Shown here: piece after piece, positions 16,618-24,391 of the stretch
Layout: each line of letters starts with the position of its first letter
Position numbering within the stretch: the first letter of the stretch is position 1
Source of the DNA: Saccharothrix saharensis
GTDB lineage: Bacteria > Actinomycetota > Actinomycetes > Mycobacteriales > Pseudonocardiaceae
Length of the DNA stretch: 64,000 nt
Direction of reading: 5' to 3'
NCBI RefSeq assembly: GCF_006716745.1
Contig: NZ_VFPP01000001.1
Coordinates: forward strand, 4,774,001 to 4,838,000
Made by a program: the position numbers and the translations under genes
The notes under the pieces: generated by a model
Seen by the model: only the letters and a program-made list of their open reading frames with translations
Database searches by the model: none
What the model was told of the DNA's origin: nothing

Positions 16618-16992
16618 ATGGATCTCGCACTGAGTAAGGTCATCGAGCTGCGCGAAAGCGGGTTCCAGTTCCTCCACCTCCGGGACGAGGACGGACAGCT
16701 CGACCGCATCATGGCGTTCAAGCAGCGCAGAGGGTTCATCGACTCCATCCTGTTCTGGTCGGAGACCGAGGCCCGCGCGGGCAGGCTGCCGGCCGTCCGG
16801 GACAGCCAGCGCGCCGCCCAGGCCGTCTGGATTTACGAGGGTCCGCTGGTCGAGGCCGTGGACCGGCTGCTCGACCTGCCCGAGCCCGGCTCGCGCAACG
16901 CACCGACGCTGATGAAGAAGACGGCGTCCGACCTCGCGGTCGTGACCACGCTGCCGTTCAAGCTGAAGCTGCCGCCCGGCGCTATCGCCTAG
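16618..16992 (+). CDS. conserved hypothetical protein
   Basis: This 124-residue soluble protein (MDLALSKVIELRESGFQFLH...) is preceded by an AGAGGTAG ribosome site. It has an N-terminal charged helix, an aromatic block MAFKQRRGFIDSILFWSETEA, and a C-terminal helix with KKTASDLAVVTTLPFKLKLPPGAIA. There is no signal peptide, no membrane helix and no known motif. It stands alone between two transcription units, with a palindrome upstream and a hairpin downstream, suggesting its own regulated promoter. Function unknown. Confidence 0.75.
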   Translation: MDLALSKVIELRESGFQFLHLRDEDGQLDRIMAFKQRRGFIDSILFWSETEARAGRLPAVRDSQRAAQAVWIYEGPLVEAVDRLLDLPEPGSRNAPTLMKKTASDLAVVTTLPFKLKLPPGAIA

Positions 16993-17010
16993 TCATCCCC
17001 GGTTAACGTC

Positions 17011-17037
17011 ACCCGCCGCACACACAATGCGGCGGGT
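17011..17037. terminator. hairpin terminator between convergent genes
   Basis: ACCCGCCGCA and TGCGGCGGGT pair exactly around a seven-base loop, 19 bases after the stop of the plus-strand gene. Confidence 0.7.
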
Positions 17038-17134
17038 ACCGGCGTTTCGGTCACTGTCCGTGATTTTTGTGCGATTAACGCAGAAGTTTCGTGGCCGGTC
17101 CATGTGCATCCAGCACGTTCCCAACAATGAATAT

Positions 17135-17794
17135 TCACCCTCGGCGCGGGGACACCAAACCTGATTCGTAGGCGAGCACGACGAGTTGCGCGCGGTCCCG
17201 CGCACCCAGTTTGGTCAGCACCCGGCTGACGTGGGTCCGGGAGGTGGCGGGGCTGATCACGAGGTGCTCGGCGATCTCCTCGTTGGACATGCCGGCCGCG
17301 ACGAGCGCCAGCACCTCCCGCTCCCGCGCGGTCAGCTCGCGCAGCGCCTTCGGGTCGGGACGGCGGTGCTCCGGGCGGTTCGCGAACTCCTCGATCAACT
17401 TACGGGTGACACTCGGTGCGAGGAGTGCGTCACCCTCCGCGACCACCTTGAGGGCGTGCAGCAGCTCGACCGGGTCGGTGTCCTTGAGCAGGAACCCGGA
17501 CGCGCCCGCGCGCAGCGCCTCGAACACGTACTCGTCCACGTTGAAGGTCGTCAGCACCAGCACCTTCACGTCCGGCAGCTCGGCGCAGACCTGCCGGGTG
17601 GCGGCCAGGCCGTCGGTGCCCGGCATCCGGATGTCCATCACCACGACGTCCGGCCGGTGCTCGTGCGCCTGCCGCACCGCCTCCGCGCCGTCACCGGCCT
17701 CGCCGACGACCTCGAACCCGTCCTCGGTGTCGAGCAGCAGGCGGAACCCCGCGCGCACCAACGCCTGGTCGTCGGCCAGCACCACCCTGATCAC
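17135..17794 (-). CDS. NarL/LuxR-type response regulator
   Basis: The protein has 219 residues from the second of two adjacent GTG codons, six bases after GGGAGG. The receiver domain (about 1-120) has the acidic pair in VVLADDQ, the phosphorylation Asp in DVVVMDIRMPG and the Lys in SGFLLKDTDP. The LuxR-type DNA-binding domain (about 145-210) has LTAREREVLALVAAGMSNEEIAEHL. It pairs with the kinase gene immediately upstream, whose frame continues 104 bases into this gene. The target genes are unknown. Confidence 0.92.
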   Translation of the reverse strand: MIRVVLADDQALVRAGFRLLLDTEDGFEVVGEAGDGAEAVRQAHEHRPDVVVMDIRMPGTDGLAATRQVCAELPDVKVLVLTTFNVDEYVFEALRAGASGFLLKDTDPVELLHALKVVAEGDALLAPSVTRKLIEEFANRPEHRRPDPKALRELTAREREVLALVAAGMSNEEIAEHLVISPATSRTHVSRVLTKLGARDRAQLVVLAYESGLVSPRRG

Positions 17795-18608
17795 CACGAA
17801 CCTCCCACGGTAGGACCGCCCTGACGGTGAAGCCCCGGTCCCGCCCGACACCGGTCGACGGGCCCGCGTCCAGCGTGCCGCCGAGCGCCTCCACCCGTTC
17901 CCGCATGCCGCGGATGCCGGAGCCCGCGCCCTGCGGCGGCTGGTCGGACCGGGCACGGCCGTCGTCGGTGACGGTGAGGACCAGGGCGTCCCCGGTGTGC
18001 TCGAACGAGATGACGATCTCGGACGCGTCCGGCGCGTACCGCAGCGCGTTGGTCAGCGACTCCTGCACCACCCGGTACGCGGCGGCGTCGACCGGGGCGG
18101 GCAGTGCCCCCGGTGTGCCGACGACCCGCGCGATCGGCACCGGCCGCACCAGCTCGTCCAGCCGGTCGAGGCTGGGCGCCGGCGTCGTGCCCTGCCCGGT
18201 CCGCAGCACGCCGAGGGTCGCCCGCAGGTCGTCCAACGCGCGACCACTGGCTTCCTTGATCGCCTTGAGCGCCTTCACCGCCTCGTCGGGACGGCGGTCG
18301 GCGACGTGCGCGGCGACCCCGGCCTGCACGTTGATCATGGCGAGGCTGTGCGCGACCACGTCGTGCACCTCCCGCGCGATCCGCAGCCGTTCTTCTTCCA
18401 CCTGGCGGCTCCGCTGTTCGAGGACACGCGTGCGGCGCAGGGAGAGCACGGCGACGGCCGGTGCGGCGATCAGCGGACCCCAGTGGCCGGTGACGTAGTA
18501 GAGCCAGGTCGACCCGCCGGTGATCGCGATGACCGCGACGGGGAAGCGCTTGCGCCAGATCAGCGGCACGAACGTCGCCGCGAACCAGACCCACGCCAAC
18601 CACGCCAT
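17691..18608 (-). CDS. sensor histidine kinase (HisKA_3), overlapping its regulator gene
   Basis: The protein has 305 residues. Only two or three hydrophobic segments precede the catalytic part (about residues 1-60), fewer than the usual four. The dimerisation and phosphoacceptor motif is REVHDVVAHSLAMINVQAG. The ATPase part has QESLTNALRYA, VTDDGRA and GSGIRGMRERVEALGGTL. Family similarity ends near LPWEV. The frame then runs 30-odd residues of Arg/Gly-rich sequence through the start of the response regulator gene. That tail looks like read-through rather than a domain, so either a short insertion removed the native stop or the long overlap is real. Confidence 0.88.
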   Translation of the reverse strand: MAWLAWVWFAATFVPLIWRKRFPVAVIAITGGSTWLYYVTGHWGPLIAAPAVAVLSLRRTRVLEQRSRQVEEERLRIAREVHDVVAHSLAMINVQAGVAAHVADRRPDEAVKALKAIKEASGRALDDLRATLGVLRTGQGTTPAPSLDRLDELVRPVPIARVVGTPGALPAPVDAAAYRVVQESLTNALRYAPDASEIVISFEHTGDALVLTVTDDGRARSDQPPQGAGSGIRGMRERVEALGGTLDAGPSTGVGRDRGFTVRAVLPWEVRGDQGGAGRRPGVGARGVPPAARHRGRVRGRRRGR

Positions 18609-18695
18609 GCCGACGACGGTACGGGACCTCGACGCAGGTCAGCGTCGTGCCGGAGGCGGCACGCGCCCGTACGTCAGGCGTCGTACGCGCCGTGA

Positions 18696-18821
18696 TCAGC
18701 AGCGCTCCGCATCGCGAGCCGCGACGAGTTCGGCGGCGACATCGATCGCCGGGTCTTCCACGGCCGGCGGCATCGCAACCGGACCGGTGCGAACCGGCGC
18801 GATCACGTGACCGGCTACCAC
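18696..18821 (-). CDS. candidate 41-residue small protein after the DUF397 gene
   Basis: A GTG-started frame begins eight bases after the DUF397 stop, with a GCGAG-like ribosome site overlapping the stop. The product (VVAGHVIAPVRTGPVAMPPA, then an acidic Ala-rich helix ending AARDAERC) has third positions mostly G or C. Short acidic proteins are common in DUF397 loci, but I recognise no family. It could also be chance. Apart from this frame I see nothing in the 220 bases between the kinase and DUF397 genes. Confidence 0.35.
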   Translation of the reverse strand: MVAGHVIAPVRTGPVAMPPAVEDPAIDVAAELVAARDAERC

Positions 18822-18829
18822 CAACTCGC

Positions 18830-19006
18830 TCAGGCGTTGAACTTCCCGCACTTGACCGCCTGCGCGAAGGCCACCCAGTCGGGCAGCGCCACGGTCGGAC
18901 CGGCCGGGTTCTTCGAATCACGCACCCGTGCCGAACGGCCCGCCAGCGAGACCTCGACGCAGTTGCCGTTCCCACCGTTGTTGCTACGGCTGCTTTTGCG
19001 CCACAC
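18830..19006 (-). CDS. DUF397 protein, copy 1
   Basis: This 58-residue protein starts at the GTG in GTGTGGCGC, seven bases after AGGGG. It shows the full DUF397 pattern: WRKSSRSNNG, CVEV, VRDSKNP-GPTVALPDW and a terminal helix. It differs from copy 2 in about a dozen positions (for example VAFAQAVKCGKFNA against QAFLDAAKRGRFGA), so this is an old tandem duplication. In Streptomyces, DUF397 proteins are encoded beside WhiJ-type XRE regulators and are thought to modulate them. The biochemical role is unknown. Confidence 0.88.
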   Translation of the reverse strand: MWRKSSRSNNGGNGNCVEVSLAGRSARVRDSKNPAGPTVALPDWVAFAQAVKCGKFNA

Positions 19007-19079
19007 GGCGACACCCCTATCGTTCAGCGGCGCTCGACGCACAGCACCGACTGGTCGGCCTTCGTCGTCACTACGCGGC

Positions 19080-19262
19080 TCAGGCCCCGAACCGTCCGCG
19101 CTTGGCCGCGTCCAGGAACGCCTGCCAGTCGGGCAGCGCCACGGTCGGCCCTGTCGGGTTCTTCGAGTCCCGGACCCGAGCCGAACGGCCCACCAGCGAG
19201 ACCTCGACGCAGTTGGAGTTGTTCCCGTTGTTGCTGCGGCTGCTCTTGCGCCACACAGTCAC
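19080..19262 (-). CDS. DUF397 protein, copy 2
   Basis: The protein has 58-60 residues; two GTG codons two apart (GTGACTGTGTGG) can both serve as start. The pattern WRKSSRSNNGNNSNCVEV and VRDSKNPTGPTVALPDW is typical. It lies 10 bases after the stop of the XRE regulator gene and 73 bases before copy 1, all on one strand, so the three are very likely one transcript. I infer that it binds or tunes the regulator encoded upstream. Confidence 0.9.
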   Translation of the reverse strand: MTVWRKSSRSNNGNNSNCVEVSLVGRSARVRDSKNPTGPTVALPDWQAFLDAAKRGRFGA

Positions 19263-19272
19263 ACCTCGATCT

Positions 19273-20091
19273 CTACCGCTCAGCGGCCAGCGCCTCGATC
19301 CACTCGGCGGACTCGTGAGGGGGCAACGCCAGCTTCGACAGGTGGGTGAAGGTGAGTGTAGCGATCCTGACCTCTGCCGGGTTCTCGATGTGCAGCGATC
19401 CGGCCGCGTGCTCCACGTAGAGCACCGACCGCCTCTCCTTGCCCGCCAGGTCAAGCACCGTGAACGCGCCGTTGTCCCCGTCATGCGACCCGACGCTGTC
19501 GAGCAGCACCTGTACGGTCACGTTGGGCAGCCGTCCCCGCTCGATGATGTGGGTCAACTGCCGCCTGTCTGCCTTCGCCAGCGCCGGCTCGGCCACCACC
19601 GCGTGCAGCACGAGCGGATCATCGCCGCACAACCTCTCCTGCCTCCGCAGGCGGACCGTCACCTGGTTGTCGATCGACTTGCGCGACCGCTGCACCCGCG
19701 CGGCGGCGGTGATCTGCCGGATGTAGCTCTCCAGTTGCAGCAGCCCCGGTACGTAGGCCAGTTCGAAAGTCCTCATGCGGAGGGCATCGTGCTCCAGGCT
19801 GATGTAGCCGTGGTCACCGATGTCGTACTTGGTCCACCAGCCCTTCTCCAGAGACCACGCGTACAAGTCCATGTACCGGTCCCACTCCGAAACCGGCACC
19901 CCGTACTGGTCGAGCATGGCCCGCATGCCGTGGTAGTCGGGTCGCTGGCCCTTCTCTATCCGGCTGATCTTCCGGTGGTTGTAGTTGAGCCTGTCCGCCG
20001 CCTCCTGCTGCGACATGCCCGCGCGCTTGCGCAGCTCCCGGAGGGTCTCACCCAACCTGCGCATGCGATGGGTCGGCTCATTCCGGGTCAT
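19273..20091 (-). CDS. XRE-family regulator with DUF5753-like domain (WhiJ/Scr1 type)
   Basis: The protein has 272 residues from the ATG nine bases after GGGAGG; an ATG two codons earlier has too short a spacing. The helix-turn-helix lies near residues 10-65 (LGETLRELRKRAGMSQQEAADRLNYNHRKISRIEKGQ). The rest matches the DUF5753 ligand-binding region, with YVPGLLQLESYIRQI, a run of basic residues, LHAVVAEPAL and VLYVEH. Such regulators with DUF397 partners control development and secondary metabolism in Streptomyces. The ligand here is unknown. A divergent gene starts about 110 bases away, offering a shared control region. Confidence 0.9.
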   Translation of the reverse strand: MTRNEPTHRMRRLGETLRELRKRAGMSQQEAADRLNYNHRKISRIEKGQRPDYHGMRAMLDQYGVPVSEWDRYMDLYAWSLEKGWWTKYDIGDHGYISLEHDALRMRTFELAYVPGLLQLESYIRQITAAARVQRSRKSIDNQVTVRLRRQERLCGDDPLVLHAVVAEPALAKADRRQLTHIIERGRLPNVTVQVLLDSVGSHDGDNGAFTVLDLAGKERRSVLYVEHAAGSLHIENPAEVRIATLTFTHLSKLALPPHESAEWIEALAAER

Positions 20092-20200
20092 GCGCATCCA
20101 CCTCCCGTTCAGCCGGTGATCATCCGACCGCGCAACGCTACGGCGGCGGAAACAGCGGGTGGGAATCCCACCGGGGGCTTCCGACGGTGACCGTTGCTCC

Positions 20201-20479
20201 ATGACGGAGACGGCCTACCTGCACCGGGTCGAGTACTTCCGGCGGCAGGACAACGGTTCGCTCGTGCGCGAGCACGTGGAGACCGCCGATGACCATGGTT
20301 GGTACATCGAGCGCGGGGCAGCGTGGCGGGACCGGTACACGCGGGCGTGCGCGGAGGACTTCCTTGCGCGGACGGGCGCGCCGCGAGGGGTCTACTCGGT
20401 GGCGGTGTGGCGTGGTGGGACGCGGGTCTGCACGGTGGGGTTGCACTGGCCGGGTCTCCCAGCCGACCGGGTGAAGTAG
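20201..20479 (+). CDS. hypothetical protein divergent from the XRE regulator
   Basis: This is a 92-residue soluble protein (MTETAYLHRVEYFRRQDNGS...) rich in charged and aromatic residues and ending SVAVWRGGTRVCTVGLHWPG. I recognise no family. Its position head-to-head with the DUF5753 regulator suggests it may be a regulatory target. Third-position GC is slightly lower than in neighbours, in common with the regulator gene. Confidence 0.65.
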   Translation: MTETAYLHRVEYFRRQDNGSLVREHVETADDHGWYIERGAAWRDRYTRACAEDFLARTGAPRGVYSVAVWRGGTRVCTVGLHWPGLPADRVK

Positions 20480-20539
20480 TCCACCCCGTCGGATTAGCGA
20501 GCTTGAAGCCGGCACCCGCGTTGCGCCACTTTCCCGCCC

Positions 20540-20809
20540 ATGAACCTCAGGAAGACCATCGCCGGGGCAGCGGTCGCGGTCGGCAGCACGGCCGTCATGC
20601 TCGGCCTGGGCGGCACCGCGCAGGCCGTCGACCTCGGCGCGCACACCAGCCCCGAGCTCGACGGCGAGCTGGGCAAGGTCGCGAACATCGGTGACATCGT
20701 CCGCGTCGACACCGCGAACCCGACCGGCCCGGTCGTCACGGGCCCGCTGATCCTGGGCAACGGCACCACCGACGCCCCGCTGGACCTGAGGATCGGCCTG
20801 GGCCGCTGA
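20540..20809 (+). CDS. small secreted protein with signal peptide, unknown
   Basis: The protein has 89 residues. A clear signal peptide (MNLRKTIAGAAVAVGSTAVML) ends at TAQA about residue 29. The mature part is a 60-residue acidic protein with no cysteine. It has two blocks of beta-like sequence, DIVRVDTANPTGPVVTGPLILGNG and APLDLRIGLGR. It begins 60 bases after the previous gene and ends before a bidirectional hairpin. Confidence 0.7.
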   Translation: MNLRKTIAGAAVAVGSTAVMLGLGGTAQAVDLGAHTSPELDGELGKVANIGDIVRVDTANPTGPVVTGPLILGNGTTDAPLDLRIGLGR

Positions 20810-20852
20810 CGCACCGCGCCACCGCCGACGGCCACGATCCCTCCCAGGGACC

Positions 20853-20897
20853 GGAGCGGCCCCTCGCCCCCTCCCCCCTCGGGCCGGGGGCCGCTCC
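20853..20897. terminator. bidirectional terminator hairpin
   Basis: GGAGCGGCCCC and GGGGCCGCTCC pair exactly around a 23-base C-rich loop, in the gap between the secreted-protein gene and the convergent gamma-glutamyltransferase gene. Confidence 0.7.
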
Positions 20898-20928
20898 AAC
20901 CACGGTCCGCGTCGGGTCGGGCGGTGCT

Positions 20929-22725
20929 TCAGCGGCCGACGGCGTAGCCCTGCGCTCCGCGCGCGTTGGCGGCGGCACGCAGCAGGCCGTCACGCGAATC
21001 CCGCGCCACGGCCGACATCCGGCCCAGGGTCCACGGCCCCGCGTCGACCACCGAGTGGCCCCGCTCGCGCAGTTCGGCCAGGGCGGCGTCGCCGATCCGC
21101 GACTCGATCACGAGCTCGCCGGGCGTCCACGGCCGCGGGTAGAACGAGCTCGGGAACGCGTTGGTGTGCCACATCGGCGAGTCGATGGCCTGCTGCAGGT
21201 TCATCCCGCCGACGGTGTGCGCGAGCCAGAACCCGAGCTGCCACTGGTCCTGCTGGTCGCCGCCGGGGGTGCCGAAGGCCATGGCGGGCAGGCCGTCGCG
21301 CAGGGCCAGGGTCGGCGACAGGGTGATCCGGGGGCGCTTGCCGGGGGCCAGGGAGTTCGGCAGTCCTTCGTCCAGCCAGAACATCTGGGCCCGGCTGCCG
21401 AGGCAGAACCCGAGCGACGGGATGGTCGGCGAGGACTGCAACCAGCCGCCGGACGGGGTGGCCGACACGACGTTCCCCCAGCGGTCGACGACGTCGACGT
21501 GGACCGTGTCGCCCTTGACCGTGCCGGCGCGGGACACGGTGGGTTCGCCGAGCGCGCCGCCGCTGTCTTGTCGGCTCGCAACGCGCGGGCCTCGCAGAAC
21601 GTGCCCGGGAAGGCGTGCTTCGACCGGACCGGGTGATCCGGGCCGTAGATCGAGTGAAGCGCGATCACCGACGAGTTGCCGGCGCTGCCCGGCGTAGTCC
21701 CTCGAAAGAAGTACGTCCAAGGGCACGTCGCCGCTGTCCCCGTACCAGGCCTCACGGTCGGCGAACGCCAGCTTCGCGCACTCCACCGCCAGGTGCACGG
21801 TCTCCGCGGTCGGCACGCCGTCCGCGTACGCCAGCCGGTCGCCGAACCCCTCCAGCAGCAACAACTGCTGCAGCAGCACGGGCCCCTGGGTCCACGCCCC
21901 GGGCTTCACCACGCTCCACGAGCCGAAGTCCACCGACACGGCGTCCTCGTACGACGCCTCCCACGACGCCATGTCCTCGCCGGTCAGCACGCCCGCGTGG
22001 TCCGCGCCCGAGTCGTCGCGGTGCGCGATGCGGAAGAACTCGTCCACCTGCGCGGCCACGAACCCCTGCGACCAGGCCCGCCGCGCCGCCTCGATCTGCG
22101 CCTCCCGGTCCGACCCGGCGGCTTCGGCGGCGGCGAGCAGCCACTCCCACGTGTCGGCCAGCTTGGGGTTGCGGAACCGCGACCCGGCCTCCGGCGGGGT
22201 GCCGCCCGGCAGCCACAGCGCCGCGGACGACGTCCAGTGCTCGCGGAACAGGTCGGCGACCGTCGAGATGGTGAACGACACCCGCTCCAGCAGCGGGAAC
22301 CCGTCGCGCGCGTAGCCGATCGCGTAGCCGAGGACGTCGCGCAGCGACTTGGTGCCGTAGTCGCGCAGCAGCGTCAGCCAGCCGTCCCACGCGCCCGGCA
22401 CGGTCGCGGCGAGCAGCCCGCTGCCGGGTACGAGGTCCAGGCCCAGGCCCCGGTAGTGCGAGGTGGTCGCGCCGGCGGGGGCCACGCCCTGGCCGCACAG
22501 CACGCGCGGTGACGTCTCGCCGGCCGCGGCGAACACGACGGGCACCTCGCCGCCGGGGCCGTTGAGGTGCGGTTCCACCACTTGCAGCACGAAGCCGACC
22601 GCGACCGCGGCGTCGAAGGCGTTGCCGCCGTCCTCGAGGACGGCCATGCCCGCGGTGGAGGCGAGCCAGTGCGTGGAGGCGACCATGCCGTGGGTGCCGA
22701 CGAGCTCGGGACGGGTGGTGAACAT
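20929..22725 (-). CDS. gamma-glutamyltransferase family protein (GGT)
   Basis: The protein has 598 residues. GGTs are N-terminal nucleophile hydrolases cleaving gamma-glutamyl bonds such as glutathione or mycothiol-related conjugates. The large-subunit start (HGMVASTHWLASTAG, GGNAFDAAVAVGF, LNGPGGEVPVV) is normal. The processing site is KGDT407VHVDVVD. Thr407 would become the nucleophile after self-cleavage, but the usual second Thr of TTH is Val. The small subunit has NVVSATPSGGW and FGTPGGDQQDQWQLG. No signal peptide is seen, so it is probably cytoplasmic, unlike classical GGT. The substrate is uncertain. Confidence 0.88.
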   Translation of the reverse strand: MFTTRPELVGTHGMVASTHWLASTAGMAVLEDGGNAFDAAVAVGFVLQVVEPHLNGPGGEVPVVFAAAGETSPRVLCGQGVAPAGATTSHYRGLGLDLVPGSGLLAATVPGAWDGWLTLLRDYGTKSLRDVLGYAIGYARDGFPLLERVSFTISTVADLFREHWTSSAALWLPGGTPPEAGSRFRNPKLADTWEWLLAAAEAAGSDREAQIEAARRAWSQGFVAAQVDEFFRIAHRDDSGADHAGVLTGEDMASWEASYEDAVSVDFGSWSVVKPGAWTQGPVLLQQLLLLEGFGDRLAYADGVPTAETVHLAVECAKLAFADREAWYGDSGDVPLDVLLSRDYAGQRRQLVGDRASLDLRPGSPGPVEARLPGHVLRGPRVASRQDSGGALGEPTVSRAGTVKGDTVHVDVVDRWGNVVSATPSGGWLQSSPTIPSLGFCLGSRAQMFWLDEGLPNSLAPGKRPRITLSPTLALRDGLPAMAFGTPGGDQQDQWQLGFWLAHTVGGMNLQQAIDSPMWHTNAFPSSFYPRPWTPGELVIESRIGDAALAELRERGHSVVDAGPWTLGRMSAVARDSRDGLLRAAANARGAQGYAVGR

Positions 22726-22810
22726 TTCGACAACGTACGTGCGCCCGGCCCGTTTTGTTACCCCGGCTAACGAAACCGTTCCCTGAAGATCTTCTGAACC
22801 TGAATCGCTC

Positions 22811-24109
22811 TCACATCGCCTGGTCGGGGACGCGCAGCTCCCGTCCCAGCCCGTGCAGCACGAGCCCGGCCCGCGCCACCGCGTCCGCGTCCAGGTGGTT
22901 GCGCGTGTCGAGCACCGCCGACCCCGCCATCACCGATGCCACCAGCGCCCAGTCCAGCGCGCGGAACTGCGGCCACTCGGTCAGCAGCACGACCGCGTCG
23001 GCGTCGCGCGCCGCCTCGTACGGCGAGTCGACCACGGTCATGCCCACCAGCGGTCGGCTGATCTCCGGGTCGTGCGCGACCAGCTCCGCGCCCTCGAACG
23101 CGAGCAGCTCCGCCACCGCCAGGGCGGGCGAGTCGCGCAGGTCGTTCGTGCCCGCCTTGAACGCGAGCCCGAGCACGCCGATGCGCGCACCGGCCAGCGG
23201 CCCGATGGCCCGGCGCAGCTTCTCCACCACCCGGCGCTGCTGCCGCCCGTTCGTCTCGATGGTGGCCCTGACCAGCGAGAAGTCCACCCCTACGGCGTCG
23301 GCGATGCGCACCATGGCATGCGTGTCCTTGGGCAGGCACGACCCGCCCCAGCCGGGTCCGGGCTTCAGGAACGACTGGCCGATGCGCTTGTCGTAGCCCA
23401 TGCCCTCGGTGACGGAGGTGACGTCCGCGCCGACGCGTTCGCACAGCTCGGCGACCGCGTTGACGTAGGACAGCTTCATCGCCAGGAAGCAGTTGGCCGC
23501 GTACTTGACCATCTCGGCGCTGGCCGCGTCCATGAGCACGGTGGGCGCGCCGAGGCGGGTGAACAGCGCGCCGACGCGTTCGGCGGCCTGGGGCGAGTCG
23601 GCGCCGACCACGATCCGGTCGGGGTGCAGGAAGTCGCGGACGGCGCTGCCCTCGCGCAGGAACTCGGGGTTGGAGACCACGGCGACGTCCTCGCGGCCGA
23701 GGAGGGCGGCGATCCGGGTCGACGTGCCGACGGGGACGGTCGACTTGCACACGACGACCGCGCCGTAGGGGAGGACGTCGCGGACCTCCCGAGCCACGGC
23801 CTCGACCGCGCCGAGGTCGGCCGCGCCGCCCGCGCCCATGGGTGTCGGCAGGCACAGGAACACCACTTCGGCGTCCGCCACGGCGTGCCGCGCGCCTTCG
23901 ACGAACTCCAGCCGCCCGGCGGACCGGCCCGCCACGACGAGGTCGGCGAGGTCCGGTTCGAGGATGTCGACCTGCCCGGCGCGCAGCCGCGCGACCTTCA
24001 GCGCGTCCACGTCGGCGCACACGACCCGATGTCCGAGGGAGGCCAGGCACGCCCCCGTCGTCAGGCCCACGTAACCCGTTCCCACGACCGCGATCCGTCG
24101 GACGAACAT
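22811..24109 (-). CDS. ugd: UDP-glucose 6-dehydrogenase
   Basis: The enzyme oxidises UDP-glucose twice with NAD to UDP-glucuronate, a precursor for surface polysaccharides. The protein has 432 residues. It has the N-terminal Rossmann motif VVGTGYVGLTTGA, VCLPTPMG-type loop (LCLPTPMGAGG), KSTVPVGT, the conserved NPEFLREG, and the catalytic Cys in GWGGSCLPKDTHA. The C-terminal domain has GLAFKAGTNDLRDSPAL. The ATG gives MFVRRIAVVG; the longer open frame upstream is not coding. It may feed the glycosyltransferase locus about 7 kb to the left. Confidence 0.94.
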   Translation of the reverse strand: MFVRRIAVVGTGYVGLTTGACLASLGHRVVCADVDALKVARLRAGQVDILEPDLADLVVAGRSAGRLEFVEGARHAVADAEVVFLCLPTPMGAGGAADLGAVEAVAREVRDVLPYGAVVVCKSTVPVGTSTRIAALLGREDVAVVSNPEFLREGSAVRDFLHPDRIVVGADSPQAAERVGALFTRLGAPTVLMDAASAEMVKYAANCFLAMKLSYVNAVAELCERVGADVTSVTEGMGYDKRIGQSFLKPGPGWGGSCLPKDTHAMVRIADAVGVDFSLVRATIETNGRQQRRVVEKLRRAIGPLAGARIGVLGLAFKAGTNDLRDSPALAVAELLAFEGAELVAHDPEISRPLVGMTVVDSPYEAARDADAVVLLTEWPQFRALDWALVASVMAGSAVLDTRNHLDADAVARAGLVLHGLGRELRVPDQAM

Positions 24110-24252
24110 GGTGCTGACGGTGGCACCCGAAGTTGGCCGTGGGTCAAACACCAGGCGTATGCGGAGAGTGAGGTGGGTAGTCCCCTGGGTGTACGGGGAA
24201 ACACCCCTCGCGGCGGACGCGGTTCCGCTCGGACGCGGGCACAGTCGTGGGT

Positions 24253-24363
24253 ATGGAACTCGTCCTCTTCTCCCTGCTCTTCGTGGGGTTGGCGGTGCTG
24301 GCGGCCGTGCCGTTGGTCGCATTGCTCCACTTCTCCGAGCGCCGCGGGCTGAACGACCGTTAA
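24253..24363 (+). CDS. 36-residue single-helix membrane protein (leader-like) upstream of the SDR gene
   Basis: The ATG-started frame encodes MELVLFSLLFVGLAVLAAVP, a helix, then VALLHFSERRGLNDR with a positive tail, so the N-terminus would be outside. Its TAA stop is directly followed by a perfect hairpin that contains the ribosome site of the next gene. This layout suggests translational coupling. It may also be a functional small membrane protein; both can be true. No family is recognised. Confidence 0.6.
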   Translation: MELVLFSLLFVGLAVLAAVPLVALLHFSERRGLNDR

Positions 24364-24387
24364 CCTCCTGTCCGCAGGGACAGGAGG
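24364..24387 (+). promoter_or_regulatory. ribosome-site-sequestering hairpin
   Basis: CCTCCTGTCC and GGACAGGAGG pair exactly (10 bp) around the tetraloop GCAG. The second arm contains the AGGAGG ribosome site of the SDR gene, whose ATG starts four bases later. Upstream translation ending right at the first arm would keep it open. Confidence 0.7.
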
Positions 24388-24391
24388 ATGT

